A DNA stretch of 64,000 nt from Fluviicola sp. (GTDB lineage Bacteria > Bacteroidota > Bacteroidia > Flavobacteriales_D > Crocinitomicaceae), in contig NVXV01000019.1 of the NCBI GenBank assembly GCA_002734085.1, forward strand, positions 1-64,000, written 5' to 3'. Both the position numbers and the translations under genes were made by a program. Position 1 is the stretch's first letter. Every line of letters begins with the position of its first letter. Shown here in pieces: positions 9,353 through 18,793 of this stretch. Below the pieces are notes generated by a model. The model saw only the letters and a program-made list of their open reading frames with translations, searched no databases and was not told the origin of the DNA.

Positions 9353-10729
9353 TTATAGTTTTCGTTTAGGATATTCATCGTCCCAATCCAGAACGTTTGG
9401 TTCGCCTACTTTTCCAACGGATTTTCCCACAATCATAGAAACTGCAGCGTCTCCTGTAACGTTTACAGTTGTTCGTAGCATGTCGAGCGGTCGATCAATG
9501 GCAAAAATCAAAGCCAAACCAGCTTCTGGGATTCCCGCTTGTGCGAGGACGATCACTAACATTACCATTCCAGCTCCAGGAACAGCTGCCGAACCAATAC
9601 TTGCGAGTGTAGCAGTCGCAATTATTCCCAATTGGGTACCAAAATCGAGATCCATTCCGAAAGCTTGAGCAATAAATATAGCTGCTACGGCTTGATACAA
9701 ACTTGTTCCATCCATATTGATGGTTGCACCAATAGGCAGTACAAAGCTCGTTACCTCTTTACTGACTCCCAGGTGTTCCTCTACCCTTTCCATTGTTACA
9801 GGAAGCGTTGCTGCTGATGAACTTGTACTAAACGCTAAAAGCTGTGCTGGAGAAATACCATTCAAAAAGAACCTTGGAGATTTCTTTGTGATCAGGCTTA
9901 CTAAAGTAACGTAGAAGATAATCATGATTAGTAAACCCAGGACAACACTCACAGCATACCATAAAAGCGCCACAAATAGGTCTTTACTGGGTGATTCGAC
10001 CACCAGGGAGGCTAGCAGTGCGAAAACACCGTAAGGAGCCGCTAACATGATTAAATCGATCAATTTCAAGATGACTTCATTAAATCCATCAAAAAAGGCT
10101 TTGACAGGTTTGGAGCTGGATTCGGGAATCAGAATTAAACCGATACCAAAGAAAATGGCAAAAACGATTACCTGCAACATGTTTCCATTATCCGACGCAG
10201 CGAAGAATATGTTGTCTGGAATTAAATCTTCCAACGCTTGTAATGGGCCGTTCTCCTTTTGTTTCGCCGCATTGTCAATATTTTTTTGGGCGTCGCCCAT
10301 ACTACTTTCTACAAGGTTTGTTCTAGTTTCTTCATCAATTGATTTCCCAGGTTGGATAATGTTTACAATAGTTAAACCAATACAAACAGCTATTACAGTC
10401 GTTCCCAGATAAGTTAAGATTGTTCTAAGTCCCATTTTAGAGAGCTTTGAAATGTCTTTTAAATCAGAAACACCTTTGATTAAGGAAGCAAGAATCAAAG
10501 GGACTGCTATCAACTTTAACGCATTGATAAACATGTTTCCAAAAGGCTTAATCCAGTTACGTACGAATAATCCAGCACGTGTTATATCGACTTCTTTTCC
10601 ATCAACGGTTATTGAGGTCATACTTGCCCCCCAAGAAGTACTTAAAAGCACCAAACTAAAAATCACACCGACAGCCATTCCAATCAGTATCTTCCAATGT
10701 AATGCTACCCCCTTTTTCTTTTTTGACAT
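9353..10729 (-). CDS. dicarboxylate/amino acid:cation symporter (SDF/GltP family)
   Basis: 'AFSTSSSAATLPVTMERVEEHLGVSKEVTSFVLPIGATINMDGTSLYQAVAAIFIAQ' signature. Confidence 0.97.
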   Translation of the reverse strand: MSKKKKGVALHWKILIGMAVGVIFSLVLLSTSWGASMTSITVDGKEVDITRAGLFVRNWIKPFGNMFINALKLIAVPLILASLIKGVSDLKDISKLSKMGLRTILTYLGTTVIAVCIGLTIVNIIQPGKSIDEETRTNLVESSMGDAQKNIDNAAKQKENGPLQALEDLIPDNIFFAASDNGNMLQVIVFAIFFGIGLILIPESSSKPVKAFFDGFNEVILKLIDLIMLAAPYGVFALLASLVVESPSKDLFVALLWYAVSVVLGLLIMIIFYVTLVSLITKKSPRFFLNGISPAQLLAFSTSSSAATLPVTMERVEEHLGVSKEVTSFVLPIGATINMDGTSLYQAVAAIFIAQAFGMDLDFGTQLGIIATATLASIGSAAVPGAGMVMLVIVLAQAGIPEAGLALIFAIDRPLDMLRTTVNVTGDAAVSMIVGKSVGKVGEPNVLDWDDEYPKRKL

Positions 10730-10733
10730 AAAA

Positions 10734-11801
10734 TTATAGTTGCGTTGTTTTACTTCGTAATAAATGGTCTAACAGCGTCATAGCAGCCATAGCCTCAACA
10801 ATTACTACAGCTCTTGGAACTACACAGGGATCATGTCTCCCTTTTCCTTCGACCGTAACTTCTTCACCTTTATTATTGATGCTTTTTTGATCGCGCATAA
10901 GCGTGGCCACAGGTTTAAATGCTATACGCATATTAATCTGTTCACCGTTAGATATTCCACCTTGTACACCTCCACTATTATTTGAAGTAGTTCTATTATT
11001 AGCCTTAATTAAATCGTTGTGTTCGCTACCAAACATTTCAGAGCCAGCGAATCCAGAGCCAAATTCAAATCCTTTAACAGCATTGATCGAAAGCATTGCT
11101 TTTCCGAGATCAGCGTGTAATTTATCAAATACAGGTTCTCCGAGTCCAATAGGTGTTCCCATTACTTGACATTGAATCACGCCTCCAACGGTATCGCCTT
11201 GTTTTCTAACCTCTTTCAGAAAAGTTATCATCTCCTCCGCCACTTTCGGATTTGGGCAACGAACAATGTTCTGTTCCGCAACTGAGTAATCTATGTCTTC
11301 AACTGAAAGCATTTTTATTTTCCCCACCTGTTCAACAAACGCATGGATTTCGATTCCTTGTGCTTTTAAAAATTGTTTGGCAATTGCACCCGCTACAACT
11401 CTAGAAGCTGTTTCACGAGCACTTGAACGCCCTCCTCCTCTATAATCACGGTGACCATACTTTTTATCATAAGTGAGATCAGCATGAGAAGGACGGTACT
11501 TATCTTTTATATGCGAATAGTCTTTCGATTTCTGATTTTCGTTGTGAATGACAAATCCGATGGGAGCTCCTGTCGTTTTTCCTTGAAAAATTCCCGATAA
11601 GATCTGAACTGTATCCGATTCCTTGCGCTGTGTCACAATCTCTGACTGACCCGGCTTTCTTCGGTCTAATTCCTTCTGGATTTCAGCTTCATCAATCTCG
11701 AAATTCGCAGGTACTCCATCAATCACTCCCCCAATAGCGACTCCATGAGACTCACCAAAAGAAGTTAATCGAAAAATTTGACCAATTGAATTACCTGCCA
11801 T
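10734..11801 (-). CDS. aroC: chorismate synthase
   Basis: '[17 protein letters not shown]', '[25 protein letters not shown]', '[17 protein letters not shown]'. Confidence 0.98.
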   Translation of the reverse strand: MAGNSIGQIFRLTSFGESHGVAIGGVIDGVPANFEIDEAEIQKELDRRKPGQSEIVTQRKESDTVQILSGIFQGKTTGAPIGFVIHNENQKSKDYSHIKDKYRPSHADLTYDKKYGHRDYRGGGRSSARETASRVVAGAIAKQFLKAQGIEIHAFVEQVGKIKMLSVEDIDYSVAEQNIVRCPNPKVAEEMITFLKEVRKQGDTVGGVIQCQVMGTPIGLGEPVFDKLHADLGKAMLSINAVKGFEFGSGFAGSEMFGSEHNDLIKANNRTTSNNSGGVQGGISNGEQINMRIAFKPVATLMRDQKSINNKGEEVTVEGKGRHDPCVVPRAVVIVEAMAAMTLLDHLLRSKTTQL

Positions 11802-11955
11802 ACCACAAAGCTAACGTTTTCGTAAAAATAATGAAATTTGTATTGGAGTGGTTTAAAATGATGGAATGTTATGAACTTGTTGGTTTAGCACATTCAAATT
11901 TATCGCATGCTAAAATAACGAGAAGTGTAGCGACCAGAAATAATTACTTCATAGT

Positions 11956-12747
11956 TTAATCTTTTTTTAAATATTGAATCTTTGCTCCTTCATGCTGAAC
12001 AATCATACTACTGGATGTCAACCCAAGAATTATAAAATCAAATTCTCCACCCGTTAGATCTAGCCAACGTATTATTGTTACCTCATCTTGTCTCATTAGC
12101 TTAAACACTGGCGCTGTTGAAATATACTCTTCAGATTTACACTCTCCTTGAAAGGTGTCCTCAATGAATCTAAAATTTTCAACTATAGTGTCGTTCTCCC
12201 AATACCTAAACCACTGCCCTTTCATTGAGTTTTTGACATCAGAAAGATTTGATAAATCGATAGTATCTGACTCATAATCGGTGCTTAATATTTTAAATTC
12301 AGTTCGTCGATTCGTTTGATGAGCTTTTTCCACTTCTTCCAACGATTTTAATTTATTAATTTTTTCTTCAGGTATAAGTGGTTCTGAATCGTTATAACCT
12401 TTGGAAATAATTCGATCGGGGGCTACTTCTTTGTAGATTAAATAAGTCCTAACAGCCCTTGCACGTTTGCAAGTCAAACACATTGAATATTTATCTGACC
12501 ACCTTGTATCAGTGTGTACCCCTACTTCAATTACCAGTGATTTGTTTCTTAACAAAAAACTAGCAAGACTGTCGAGGTAAGTATAAGATTCCTGTTGAAT
12601 AATTGCATCAGCTAAAGAAAACCTAATTGGATGCGCAGAAAGCTTGTCCCCTTTTTTAAAAATCGTGTCTTTAAAAATGACGGTCTGCCCATTGATCAAA
12701 AAAGGGCAAGTAAAAAACAGTACTATGATGAATACAAGTTGTCTCAT
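11956..12747 (-). CDS. OmpA family protein with extra C-terminal domain
   Basis: 'SLVIEVGVHTDTRWSDKYSMCLTCKRARAVRTYLI...ISKGYNDSEPL' OmpA-like; C-terminal domain shared with 8473-8874. Confidence 0.8.
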   Translation of the reverse strand: MRQLVFIIVLFFTCPFLINGQTVIFKDTIFKKGDKLSAHPIRFSLADAIIQQESYTYLDSLASFLLRNKSLVIEVGVHTDTRWSDKYSMCLTCKRARAVRTYLIYKEVAPDRIISKGYNDSEPLIPEEKINKLKSLEEVEKAHQTNRRTEFKILSTDYESDTIDLSNLSDVKNSMKGQWFRYWENDTIVENFRFIEDTFQGECKSEEYISTAPVFKLMRQDEVTIIRWLDLTGGEFDFIILGLTSSSMIVQHEGAKIQYLKKD

Positions 12748-12792
12748 TCAAATCTTTTCTACAAAAATAAATATTAATCGAATCGGAAATTT

Positions 12793-13776
12793 TTACAACA
12801 AAAAGCCCATTTTATCTTCAACAGGAGCAGGAATATCGGTATCATTAATCATTTCTCTCAGGTCAATCTCAATTCCAGTAGAAATAGATGTTATAGGAAC
12901 ATCATTATACGTTCCTTCAAAAGGGTTTTCCGAATAATCACCAATTTTCTCCATTAAAAAGAATACCCAAATAATCATGCCCGACACAATTGGACATAGC
13001 ACTTGTGATAAAATATCGCCTTTGAAGATATCAATCAAACCAAAAGGAACTATAGCACAAAAAACAAATGTCAACCAAACCGCTGTTGACGCGTATTGTC
13101 GAGGAAAAGGAAAGTTTTTTATACGCTCTGCCTTACCTTGCCCAGCGTATAAATTATTGATATGGTGATGAAACTCCATGTGTCTAAAGTCATCAAAGTA
13201 GTCTTTGTAATTTAATTCTTGAAGTCTTACTGATTGATTCTTTAATAGTTGTGTAGCAGGATTCGACTTGCTTTTTATCTGTTCAATCTCTTCAGCTGTG
13301 AGGTATTTCTTAAGGTCGTTAATGAGTTGATTTTCATACTCTTCGCAAACAGTCGGTGCAAAAACTCCTTTCAACCTTTCCTCCTTATGTTCCCAGGGTT
13401 TACTTAACCTTAATTGATATCGAAGACAAGTAAGCCAGGCAATATGTCTATAAAGAATTTCTTTTTTAATGTCATCTGAATGATCCCCTTTTATAAAAGC
13501 AACAGTGGCAACCCCCATTGATCTGCTATCATTCACAATACCCCCATAAATTTTACGCGCTTCCCAGGTTCTGTCGTAAGAACTATTGTTTTTAAAACCA
13601 AGGTAAAAAGCAACAGCAATACCGATCACACCAATAGGTTGCCAGGGCAAAGAAAAATGAAATTCAAAATAGTATGCAGCGAAACATATAGCTCCTGCAT
13701 AAAGAATTCCTAATAAAAAAGGCCATTTTGACCAATTAAAGGTCATCCAAAAGCTATAGTTCTTTTTTATATACAT
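12793..13776 (-). CDS. bestrophin family ion channel
   Basis: 'NNSSYDRTWEARKIYGGIVNDSRSMG' and 'NPFEGTYNDVPITSISTGIEIDLREM'. Confidence 0.9.
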   Translation of the reverse strand: MYIKKNYSFWMTFNWSKWPFLLGILYAGAICFAAYYFEFHFSLPWQPIGVIGIAVAFYLGFKNNSSYDRTWEARKIYGGIVNDSRSMGVATVAFIKGDHSDDIKKEILYRHIAWLTCLRYQLRLSKPWEHKEERLKGVFAPTVCEEYENQLINDLKKYLTAEEIEQIKSKSNPATQLLKNQSVRLQELNYKDYFDDFRHMEFHHHINNLYAGQGKAERIKNFPFPRQYASTAVWLTFVFCAIVPFGLIDIFKGDILSQVLCPIVSGMIIWVFFLMEKIGDYSENPFEGTYNDVPITSISTGIEIDLREMINDTDIPAPVEDKMGFLL

Positions 13777-13885
13777 CAGTCTGAATAATAATTATGTATT
13801 TGATTAACAATTAGTAAATATAGATATTAATATTATTACAAATAATCCAACTCTTTTATTTTTAAAAAGATCAACTTTAATGTTT

Positions 13886-14761
13886 TTACTCCTTATTAAC
13901 ATCAACTTTTAAAGGAGCATTAGACTCATAATTTTTTACCTCGATTATAGTCGCAGGCATACTGTAGTCATTAGCTACTAACCTAGCTATTACATCATTC
14001 ATAACTTGCGATCTAATTGTTCTATGCTCTGAACTTCTGGTGGTTTTAAAAGTATCTACCCAGAACTGCACTTTAATATTAATGGTATTTGTGGACAATT
14101 CATCAATCGTAACAGAAGGCTTTTTATCCCCTTGAAGCACACCTTCGATCTTAATGAGCTCTTCAGAAATAAGATGAACGGCCTTTGTTGCATCATTTTC
14201 ATACGCAATTCCCACCACAAATTCATACCTTAAAAAACCATCTATCGTATAATTTTGTAAAGGATTTTTGAGGATAATTGCATTTGGCAAAAAAACATCC
14301 TTTCCATCCCGCGTTTTAATAAGTGTTTCTCGTATGCTTATGTCCTTTACAAATCCGATGATATCATTGACTTCAATCAAATCATCTAATTTAAAAGGGC
14401 TTTTAAATGCGAGAATTATCCCGGCTAAAAAATTCTCTCCAATATCTTTAAGTGCGAATCCTATAACAAAAGTTAAAAGTCCTGCTCCAGCTAATATTTT
14501 GTTTGTGAAAGAGTCGAGACCAATCAAGTACAGACTTATTAAAATCACAATTGTTTTTATAACAAAACTGACAATTTGAGATATGAAAGTAGATGTAATA
14601 TAGTTCGGTGACTTATTAGCTAAGTGCTTCCTAACTCTACGTTTTATGAAATTGGCAATAATAAACCCTAAAACAATAAACAGAATGGTTAATCCAAGAT
14701 TGATATAGTTTATTTTCAAATATTGAACGACATCGTTGTAAAATTGAACTGTCTTATCCAT
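13886..14761 (-). CDS. MscS family mechanosensitive ion channel
   Basis: 'GLLTFVIGFALKDIGENFLAGIILAFKSPFKLDDLIEVNDIIGFVKDISIRETLIKTRDGKDVFLPNAII'. Confidence 0.95.
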   Translation of the reverse strand: MDKTVQFYNDVVQYLKINYINLGLTILFIVLGFIIANFIKRRVRKHLANKSPNYITSTFISQIVSFVIKTIVILISLYLIGLDSFTNKILAGAGLLTFVIGFALKDIGENFLAGIILAFKSPFKLDDLIEVNDIIGFVKDISIRETLIKTRDGKDVFLPNAIILKNPLQNYTIDGFLRYEFVVGIAYENDATKAVHLISEELIKIEGVLQGDKKPSVTIDELSTNTINIKVQFWVDTFKTTRSSEHRTIRSQVMNDVIARLVANDYSMPATIIEVKNYESNAPLKVDVNKE

Positions 14762-14822
14762 TTCTCGTTATCTATTAAATAGATTTTTTTAATATACAGA
14801 CGAGTTTCTCGCAACTAGAAGC

Positions 14823-15119
14823 TCAGTACATTAAATGCTGTTTTGATTTATCTTTCCAACCTGCTTTATAATCGGAATCAACAAAATATATTTTTTTATC
14901 TGCCTTGTAATCTGAATCCGTAAAGTACCATTTACCATCATTTCCATCGGCTTTGTAGTCAGAATCAACTTTGTAAACCAATAGATCAGCTTTATAATCC
15001 GAGTCCACAACAAAGACTTTAACATCCGCTTTATAGTCAGAGTCTACGGCATAAACCTCTTGGGCTTTGAAACTACCTATTATAAATAAAATTGAAAGAA
15101 TTGCAAATGCTTTTTTCAT
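14823..15119 (-). CDS. secreted short-repeat protein, five 'VDSDYKAD' units (DUF6150-like)
   Basis: ATG at 15119 gives signal peptide; repeats AVDSDYKAD/VVDSDYKAD/KVDSDYKAD/FTDSDYKAD/FVDSDYKAG. Confidence 0.75.
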   Translation of the reverse strand: MKKAFAILSILFIIGSFKAQEVYAVDSDYKADVKVFVVDSDYKADLLVYKVDSDYKADGNDGKWYFTDSDYKADKKIYFVDSDYKAGWKDKSKQHLMY

Positions 15120-15185
15120 GTTGTTTTGGTTATTTAAGAAAACCATTCTCATTTCTATCCAAATGTAATAAAAAACTAAGAATAA

Positions 15186-15947
15186 CTAGTTATATGCTTT
15201 TCTGACAGTCTCAGGAATACTAGGATCATCTATTTTATAAATATGATTTAATTTATATTCATAAGTATTCTCTCCAATCGTTCTTTTATAGTAAATCATC
15301 CCGATCCCTTTAGCATAATAAGAGTACTGATCATAAACAGTCGTTTCTATTATATTTTCAAATTTTGTTCTAGTAATCAAATATTTATCTCTGAAGACTA
15401 ATGCTTCAACTTTTTTATTTTCAAAATCTATCTCAACAGCATTTCCAGTATAAGTTCTTGTTCGTTGCATTTGTTCTTTTACCCCTTCCGTATTTGCAAC
15501 AGTCATCGTATAGCTCCAAATAAAGCTATCATCCTTTTCTAGTTGCCCTTCAAATACAACATCCGATTTTATATGAGAACGCATTGGAACTTCAGAGCCT
15601 TGATAGCCATGATAAATCATTGTATAATTTTCAACATAAGCTGATTGGCGTGTGACCCTTTCCTTTAACCATTCAATATGCGAGACCTTACCTTTAGAAT
15701 CTAAAGAATAAGAATCTGTAATCAAAAACTCCTCACCTTGTGAGCTTTCAGCATATAACAACCAATACATGTCCGGTTCATTTGAGTCTGCAGGCTTATA
15801 ATGATAAACCTTGGGTTGTTTTAAATCATCAATTGGAAAGTAATATTCCATTCCATCACCTACTTTACCCTTGGGCTCTCCAGGAGTTTGATTACAGCTC
15901 AAAAGCATTACTAAGAAAATACAAATTGTTAAAAGTAACTTTCTCAT
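15186..15947 (-). CDS. lipoprotein of unknown function
   Basis: Lipobox 'FLVMLLSC'. Confidence 0.7.
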   Translation of the reverse strand: MRKLLLTICIFLVMLLSCNQTPGEPKGKVGDGMEYYFPIDDLKQPKVYHYKPADSNEPDMYWLLYAESSQGEEFLITDSYSLDSKGKVSHIEWLKERVTRQSAYVENYTMIYHGYQGSEVPMRSHIKSDVVFEGQLEKDDSFIWSYTMTVANTEGVKEQMQRTRTYTGNAVEIDFENKKVEALVFRDKYLITRTKFENIIETTVYDQYSYYAKGIGMIYYKRTIGENTYEYKLNHIYKIDDPSIPETVRKAYN

Positions 15948-15948
15948 A

Positions 15949-18120
15949 CTAATTCTTTATTCCTTCAAGATCTAATAAAAATGCATATTCTAAAGCAACT
16001 TCTTTGTAGCGCTCAAAACGACCCGAAGCTCCACCATGACCGACATCCATATTACAATACATGTAAAGTTGATTGTCGTTTGTTCTCAAGTCTCGCAGTT
16101 TCGCTATCCATTTTGCTGGCTCCCAATATTGCACTTGACTATCCCAATACCCGGTTGTAATCAGCAAGTTCGGGTAATCTTTTTCTTCAATATTATCGTA
16201 TGGTGAATAAGACTTGATATAATGATAATAGGTCTCATCTTTTGGGTTCCCCCATTCATCAAACTCACCAGTTGTTAGCGGAATACTTTCATCAAGCATT
16301 GTAGAAACAACATCTACAAAAGGTACAGCTGCTATAACACCATTCCAAAGCTCCGATCTCATATTGATTACAGCCCCCATTAATAGTCCTCCTGCACTAC
16401 CCCCTTGCGCATACAGGTGAGATTTATTAGTGTAGTTTTCTTCAATTAAATATTCTCCACAAGCTATAAAGTCAGTGAAAGTATTTTTCTTCTTCAATAG
16501 TTTACCATCTTCATACCATTGACGTCCCATTTCTTGTCCTCCACGGATATGAGCAATTGCAAAGATAAATCCTCGGTCGAGTAAACTGAGACGAACAGAA
16601 CTAAAATAAGGATCCATAGAGGCACCATAAGAACCATAGCCATACAGCAAAAGTGGCTGCTGACCATTCTTTTCTATTCCTTTCTTATAAACAATTGAAA
16701 TTGGTACTTGTACCCCATCGGAAGCCGTCGCAAAAAGTCTTTCAGATCGATAATTCTCAGGAGAAAAATCGTCGTCAAGTACTTTTTGTTGCTTCATCAA
16801 TGTACGGTCCTTTGATTTCATATCGTAATCATAGACACTGGAAGGAGTGGTTAAAGAAGTATACCCAAATCTCAGAACATCTGTATTAAACTCTGGGTTT
16901 TGACCAACATTCGTCGTATATGTAGGATCATTAAATGAAATGTAATGCTCTTCAGAGTTATCCCAAGACATCACTCTAATTTGGGTTAGACCGTTATTGC
17001 GTTCTTCCACCACTAAGAAGTTCTTGAAAATTTCAATATCTTCGAGTAAAACATTGTCTCTATGCGCGATAACTTCTTTCCAATTTGATTTTTCTGTTTG
17101 ATTAACTGGTGTTTTCATTAAACGAAAGTTTTTCGCGTCTAAATTTGTTACAATGTAAAAGTGATCGCCGAAATGCTCCACGTCATACTCTAAATTCCGC
17201 TCTCTCGGTTGAATTACTTTCCACTCTCCATCTGGAGTATTTGCATCCAGAACTCTCAACTCTGAGGAAAGTGTCTGGTAACTCCCTATCATAATATAGT
17301 CATTGGATTTTGATTTTTTTACTCCACAGTTAAAAGTCTCCTCTGTCTCTTCAAAAACGAGTTCATCATCTTCTGGATTTGTTCCCAAAACATGTTTATA
17401 CACACGGTATGAACGCAACGTAACAGGATCTTTACGGGTATAGAACAACGTTTTATTATCGTTCGCCCAAACAGCACCACCTGTTGTGTTTCCTATAACA
17501 TCGTCTAAAACTTCACCTGTTTCTAAGTTCTTTATAGACAACGTATATTGTCGTCTAGACACAGTATCTATTCCGTACACTAAGAAATTATTATCTGGAC
17601 TCACTGAACGTCCAGCAATATTGAAATAGGCATGACCTTTTGCCATTTTAGGACCATCTAGCATGACTTCTTCTTTTTGTGGACCTTCATCTGCCTTTTT
17701 TCTCAAATATTTGGGGTAATCATCGCCTTCATCAAACTTTTGATAGTACACGTAGCCATTTTTCTCGACAGGCACGGACTCATCTTTCTGTTCTATTCGA
17801 CCGACAATTTCTTCGTAAAGCTTATTTTGCAATTCATCCGTATGCTTCATTGATTCTTTTAAGAATTCATTTTCGGCATTGAGGTAATCTACTACTTTCT
17901 GTGTTTGTTTATCAGGCTGAACAGCTTCCTTTTGTTCATCAGACAGTCTCATCCAAAAATAAGGGTCAACTCGAGTATCACCATGCGTAGTAATTTCATG
18001 ATCTACCTTCTCAGCTCTAGGTTCAGTTAATTTATTTTGTACTGGATTATCTTCCTTCATATTTTCATTACAACTTAAAAGCAGCGTCAGAGCTCCTCCA
18101 AATATTAAAATTTGTTTCAT
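15949..18120 (-). CDS. S9 family prolyl oligopeptidase / oligopeptidase B-like lipoprotein
   Basis: 'YGSYGASMDPYFSSVRLSLLDRGFIFAIAHIRGGQEMGRQWYEDGKLLKKKNTFTDFIACGEYL' and 'GGSAGGLLMGAVINMRSELWNGVIAAVPFVDV'. Confidence 0.95.
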   Translation of the reverse strand: MKQILIFGGALTLLLSCNENMKEDNPVQNKLTEPRAEKVDHEITTHGDTRVDPYFWMRLSDEQKEAVQPDKQTQKVVDYLNAENEFLKESMKHTDELQNKLYEEIVGRIEQKDESVPVEKNGYVYYQKFDEGDDYPKYLRKKADEGPQKEEVMLDGPKMAKGHAYFNIAGRSVSPDNNFLVYGIDTVSRRQYTLSIKNLETGEVLDDVIGNTTGGAVWANDNKTLFYTRKDPVTLRSYRVYKHVLGTNPEDDELVFEETEETFNCGVKKSKSNDYIMIGSYQTLSSELRVLDANTPDGEWKVIQPRERNLEYDVEHFGDHFYIVTNLDAKNFRLMKTPVNQTEKSNWKEVIAHRDNVLLEDIEIFKNFLVVEERNNGLTQIRVMSWDNSEEHYISFNDPTYTTNVGQNPEFNTDVLRFGYTSLTTPSSVYDYDMKSKDRTLMKQQKVLDDDFSPENYRSERLFATASDGVQVPISIVYKKGIEKNGQQPLLLYGYGSYGASMDPYFSSVRLSLLDRGFIFAIAHIRGGQEMGRQWYEDGKLLKKKNTFTDFIACGEYLIEENYTNKSHLYAQGGSAGGLLMGAVINMRSELWNGVIAAVPFVDVVSTMLDESIPLTTGEFDEWGNPKDETYYHYIKSYSPYDNIEEKDYPNLLITTGYWDSQVQYWEPAKWIAKLRDLRTNDNQLYMYCNMDVGHGGASGRFERYKEVALEYAFLLDLEGIKN

Positions 18121-18174
18121 AAGTAATCTGTTTTGAACGAAAATACTATTTTTAAAGAAACAAATTTATTTTCC

Positions 18175-18672
18175 ATGCGATTAATTCAATATCGACTTAT
18201 TATACTCTTCGTTTCTGCCCTATTTAGCTGTAAAAATGACAAGGATAAAACCACTATATTCCTTGTGCGACACGCTGAAAAAGATACGACAGTAGATCAA
18301 TATGATCCTCCATTAATTAAGGAAGGATATGAAAGAGCTGATAAGTTAAGGGATGAATTAACTGATAAAGAAATCAAATATATTTTTTCGACTAAATTCC
18401 AACGAAACAAAAACACTGTCGGTCCTTTAGCTAACCACATAAGCAAGAAGATTCATATTTACGAATACCATAAATGGCAAACTATGCTGGATTCAGTAAA
18501 AACCATTCCAGAAAATCACCTCATTTGCGGACACAGTGATAATTTACTTCCAATGATAGAATACCTCGGCGCAGATGTTGGGAAAGAAAAATTAGGGTAC
18601 CTTGAATATGATAATTTGTTTAAGGTGACTATTGACGAGGAGACCGTTAACGGGGAAATTATTAAGTATTAG
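18175..18672 (+). CDS. histidine phosphatase family protein (phosphoglycerate mutase-like)
   Basis: 'IFLVRHAEKDT' and 'HLICGHSDNLL'; likely lipoprotein from ATG 18175 (LFSC). Confidence 0.85.
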   Translation: MRLIQYRLIILFVSALFSCKNDKDKTTIFLVRHAEKDTTVDQYDPPLIKEGYERADKLRDELTDKEIKYIFSTKFQRNKNTVGPLANHISKKIHIYEYHKWQTMLDSVKTIPENHLICGHSDNLLPMIEYLGADVGKEKLGYLEYDNLFKVTIDEETVNGEIIKY

Positions 18673-18682
18673 AATTGATTTG

Positions 18683-18773
18683 TTTGCGACAATGCGATTT
18701 CCCGCCTAAAAGCTCGAAATGACGCATTAGTTTATTAGTAATTCGAGTAAAATGAGAAATCGCATGTCGCAAA
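18683..18773. repeat. nested intergenic inverted repeat
   Basis: TTTGCGACAATGCGATTTC / GAAATCGCATGTCGCAAA with inner CTCGAA/TTCGAG. Confidence 0.85.
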
Positions 18774-18793
18774 CCAAGGAGCCAAGCATATCT

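Noticed and set aside
9288-9668. Antisense ORFs over the symporter and aroC genes (9288-9668, 9717-9914, 10047-10412, 10452-10739, 10903-11169)
   Set aside because: They lie opposite strongly supported CDSs and have the composition of translated antisense; no motifs or RBS support.
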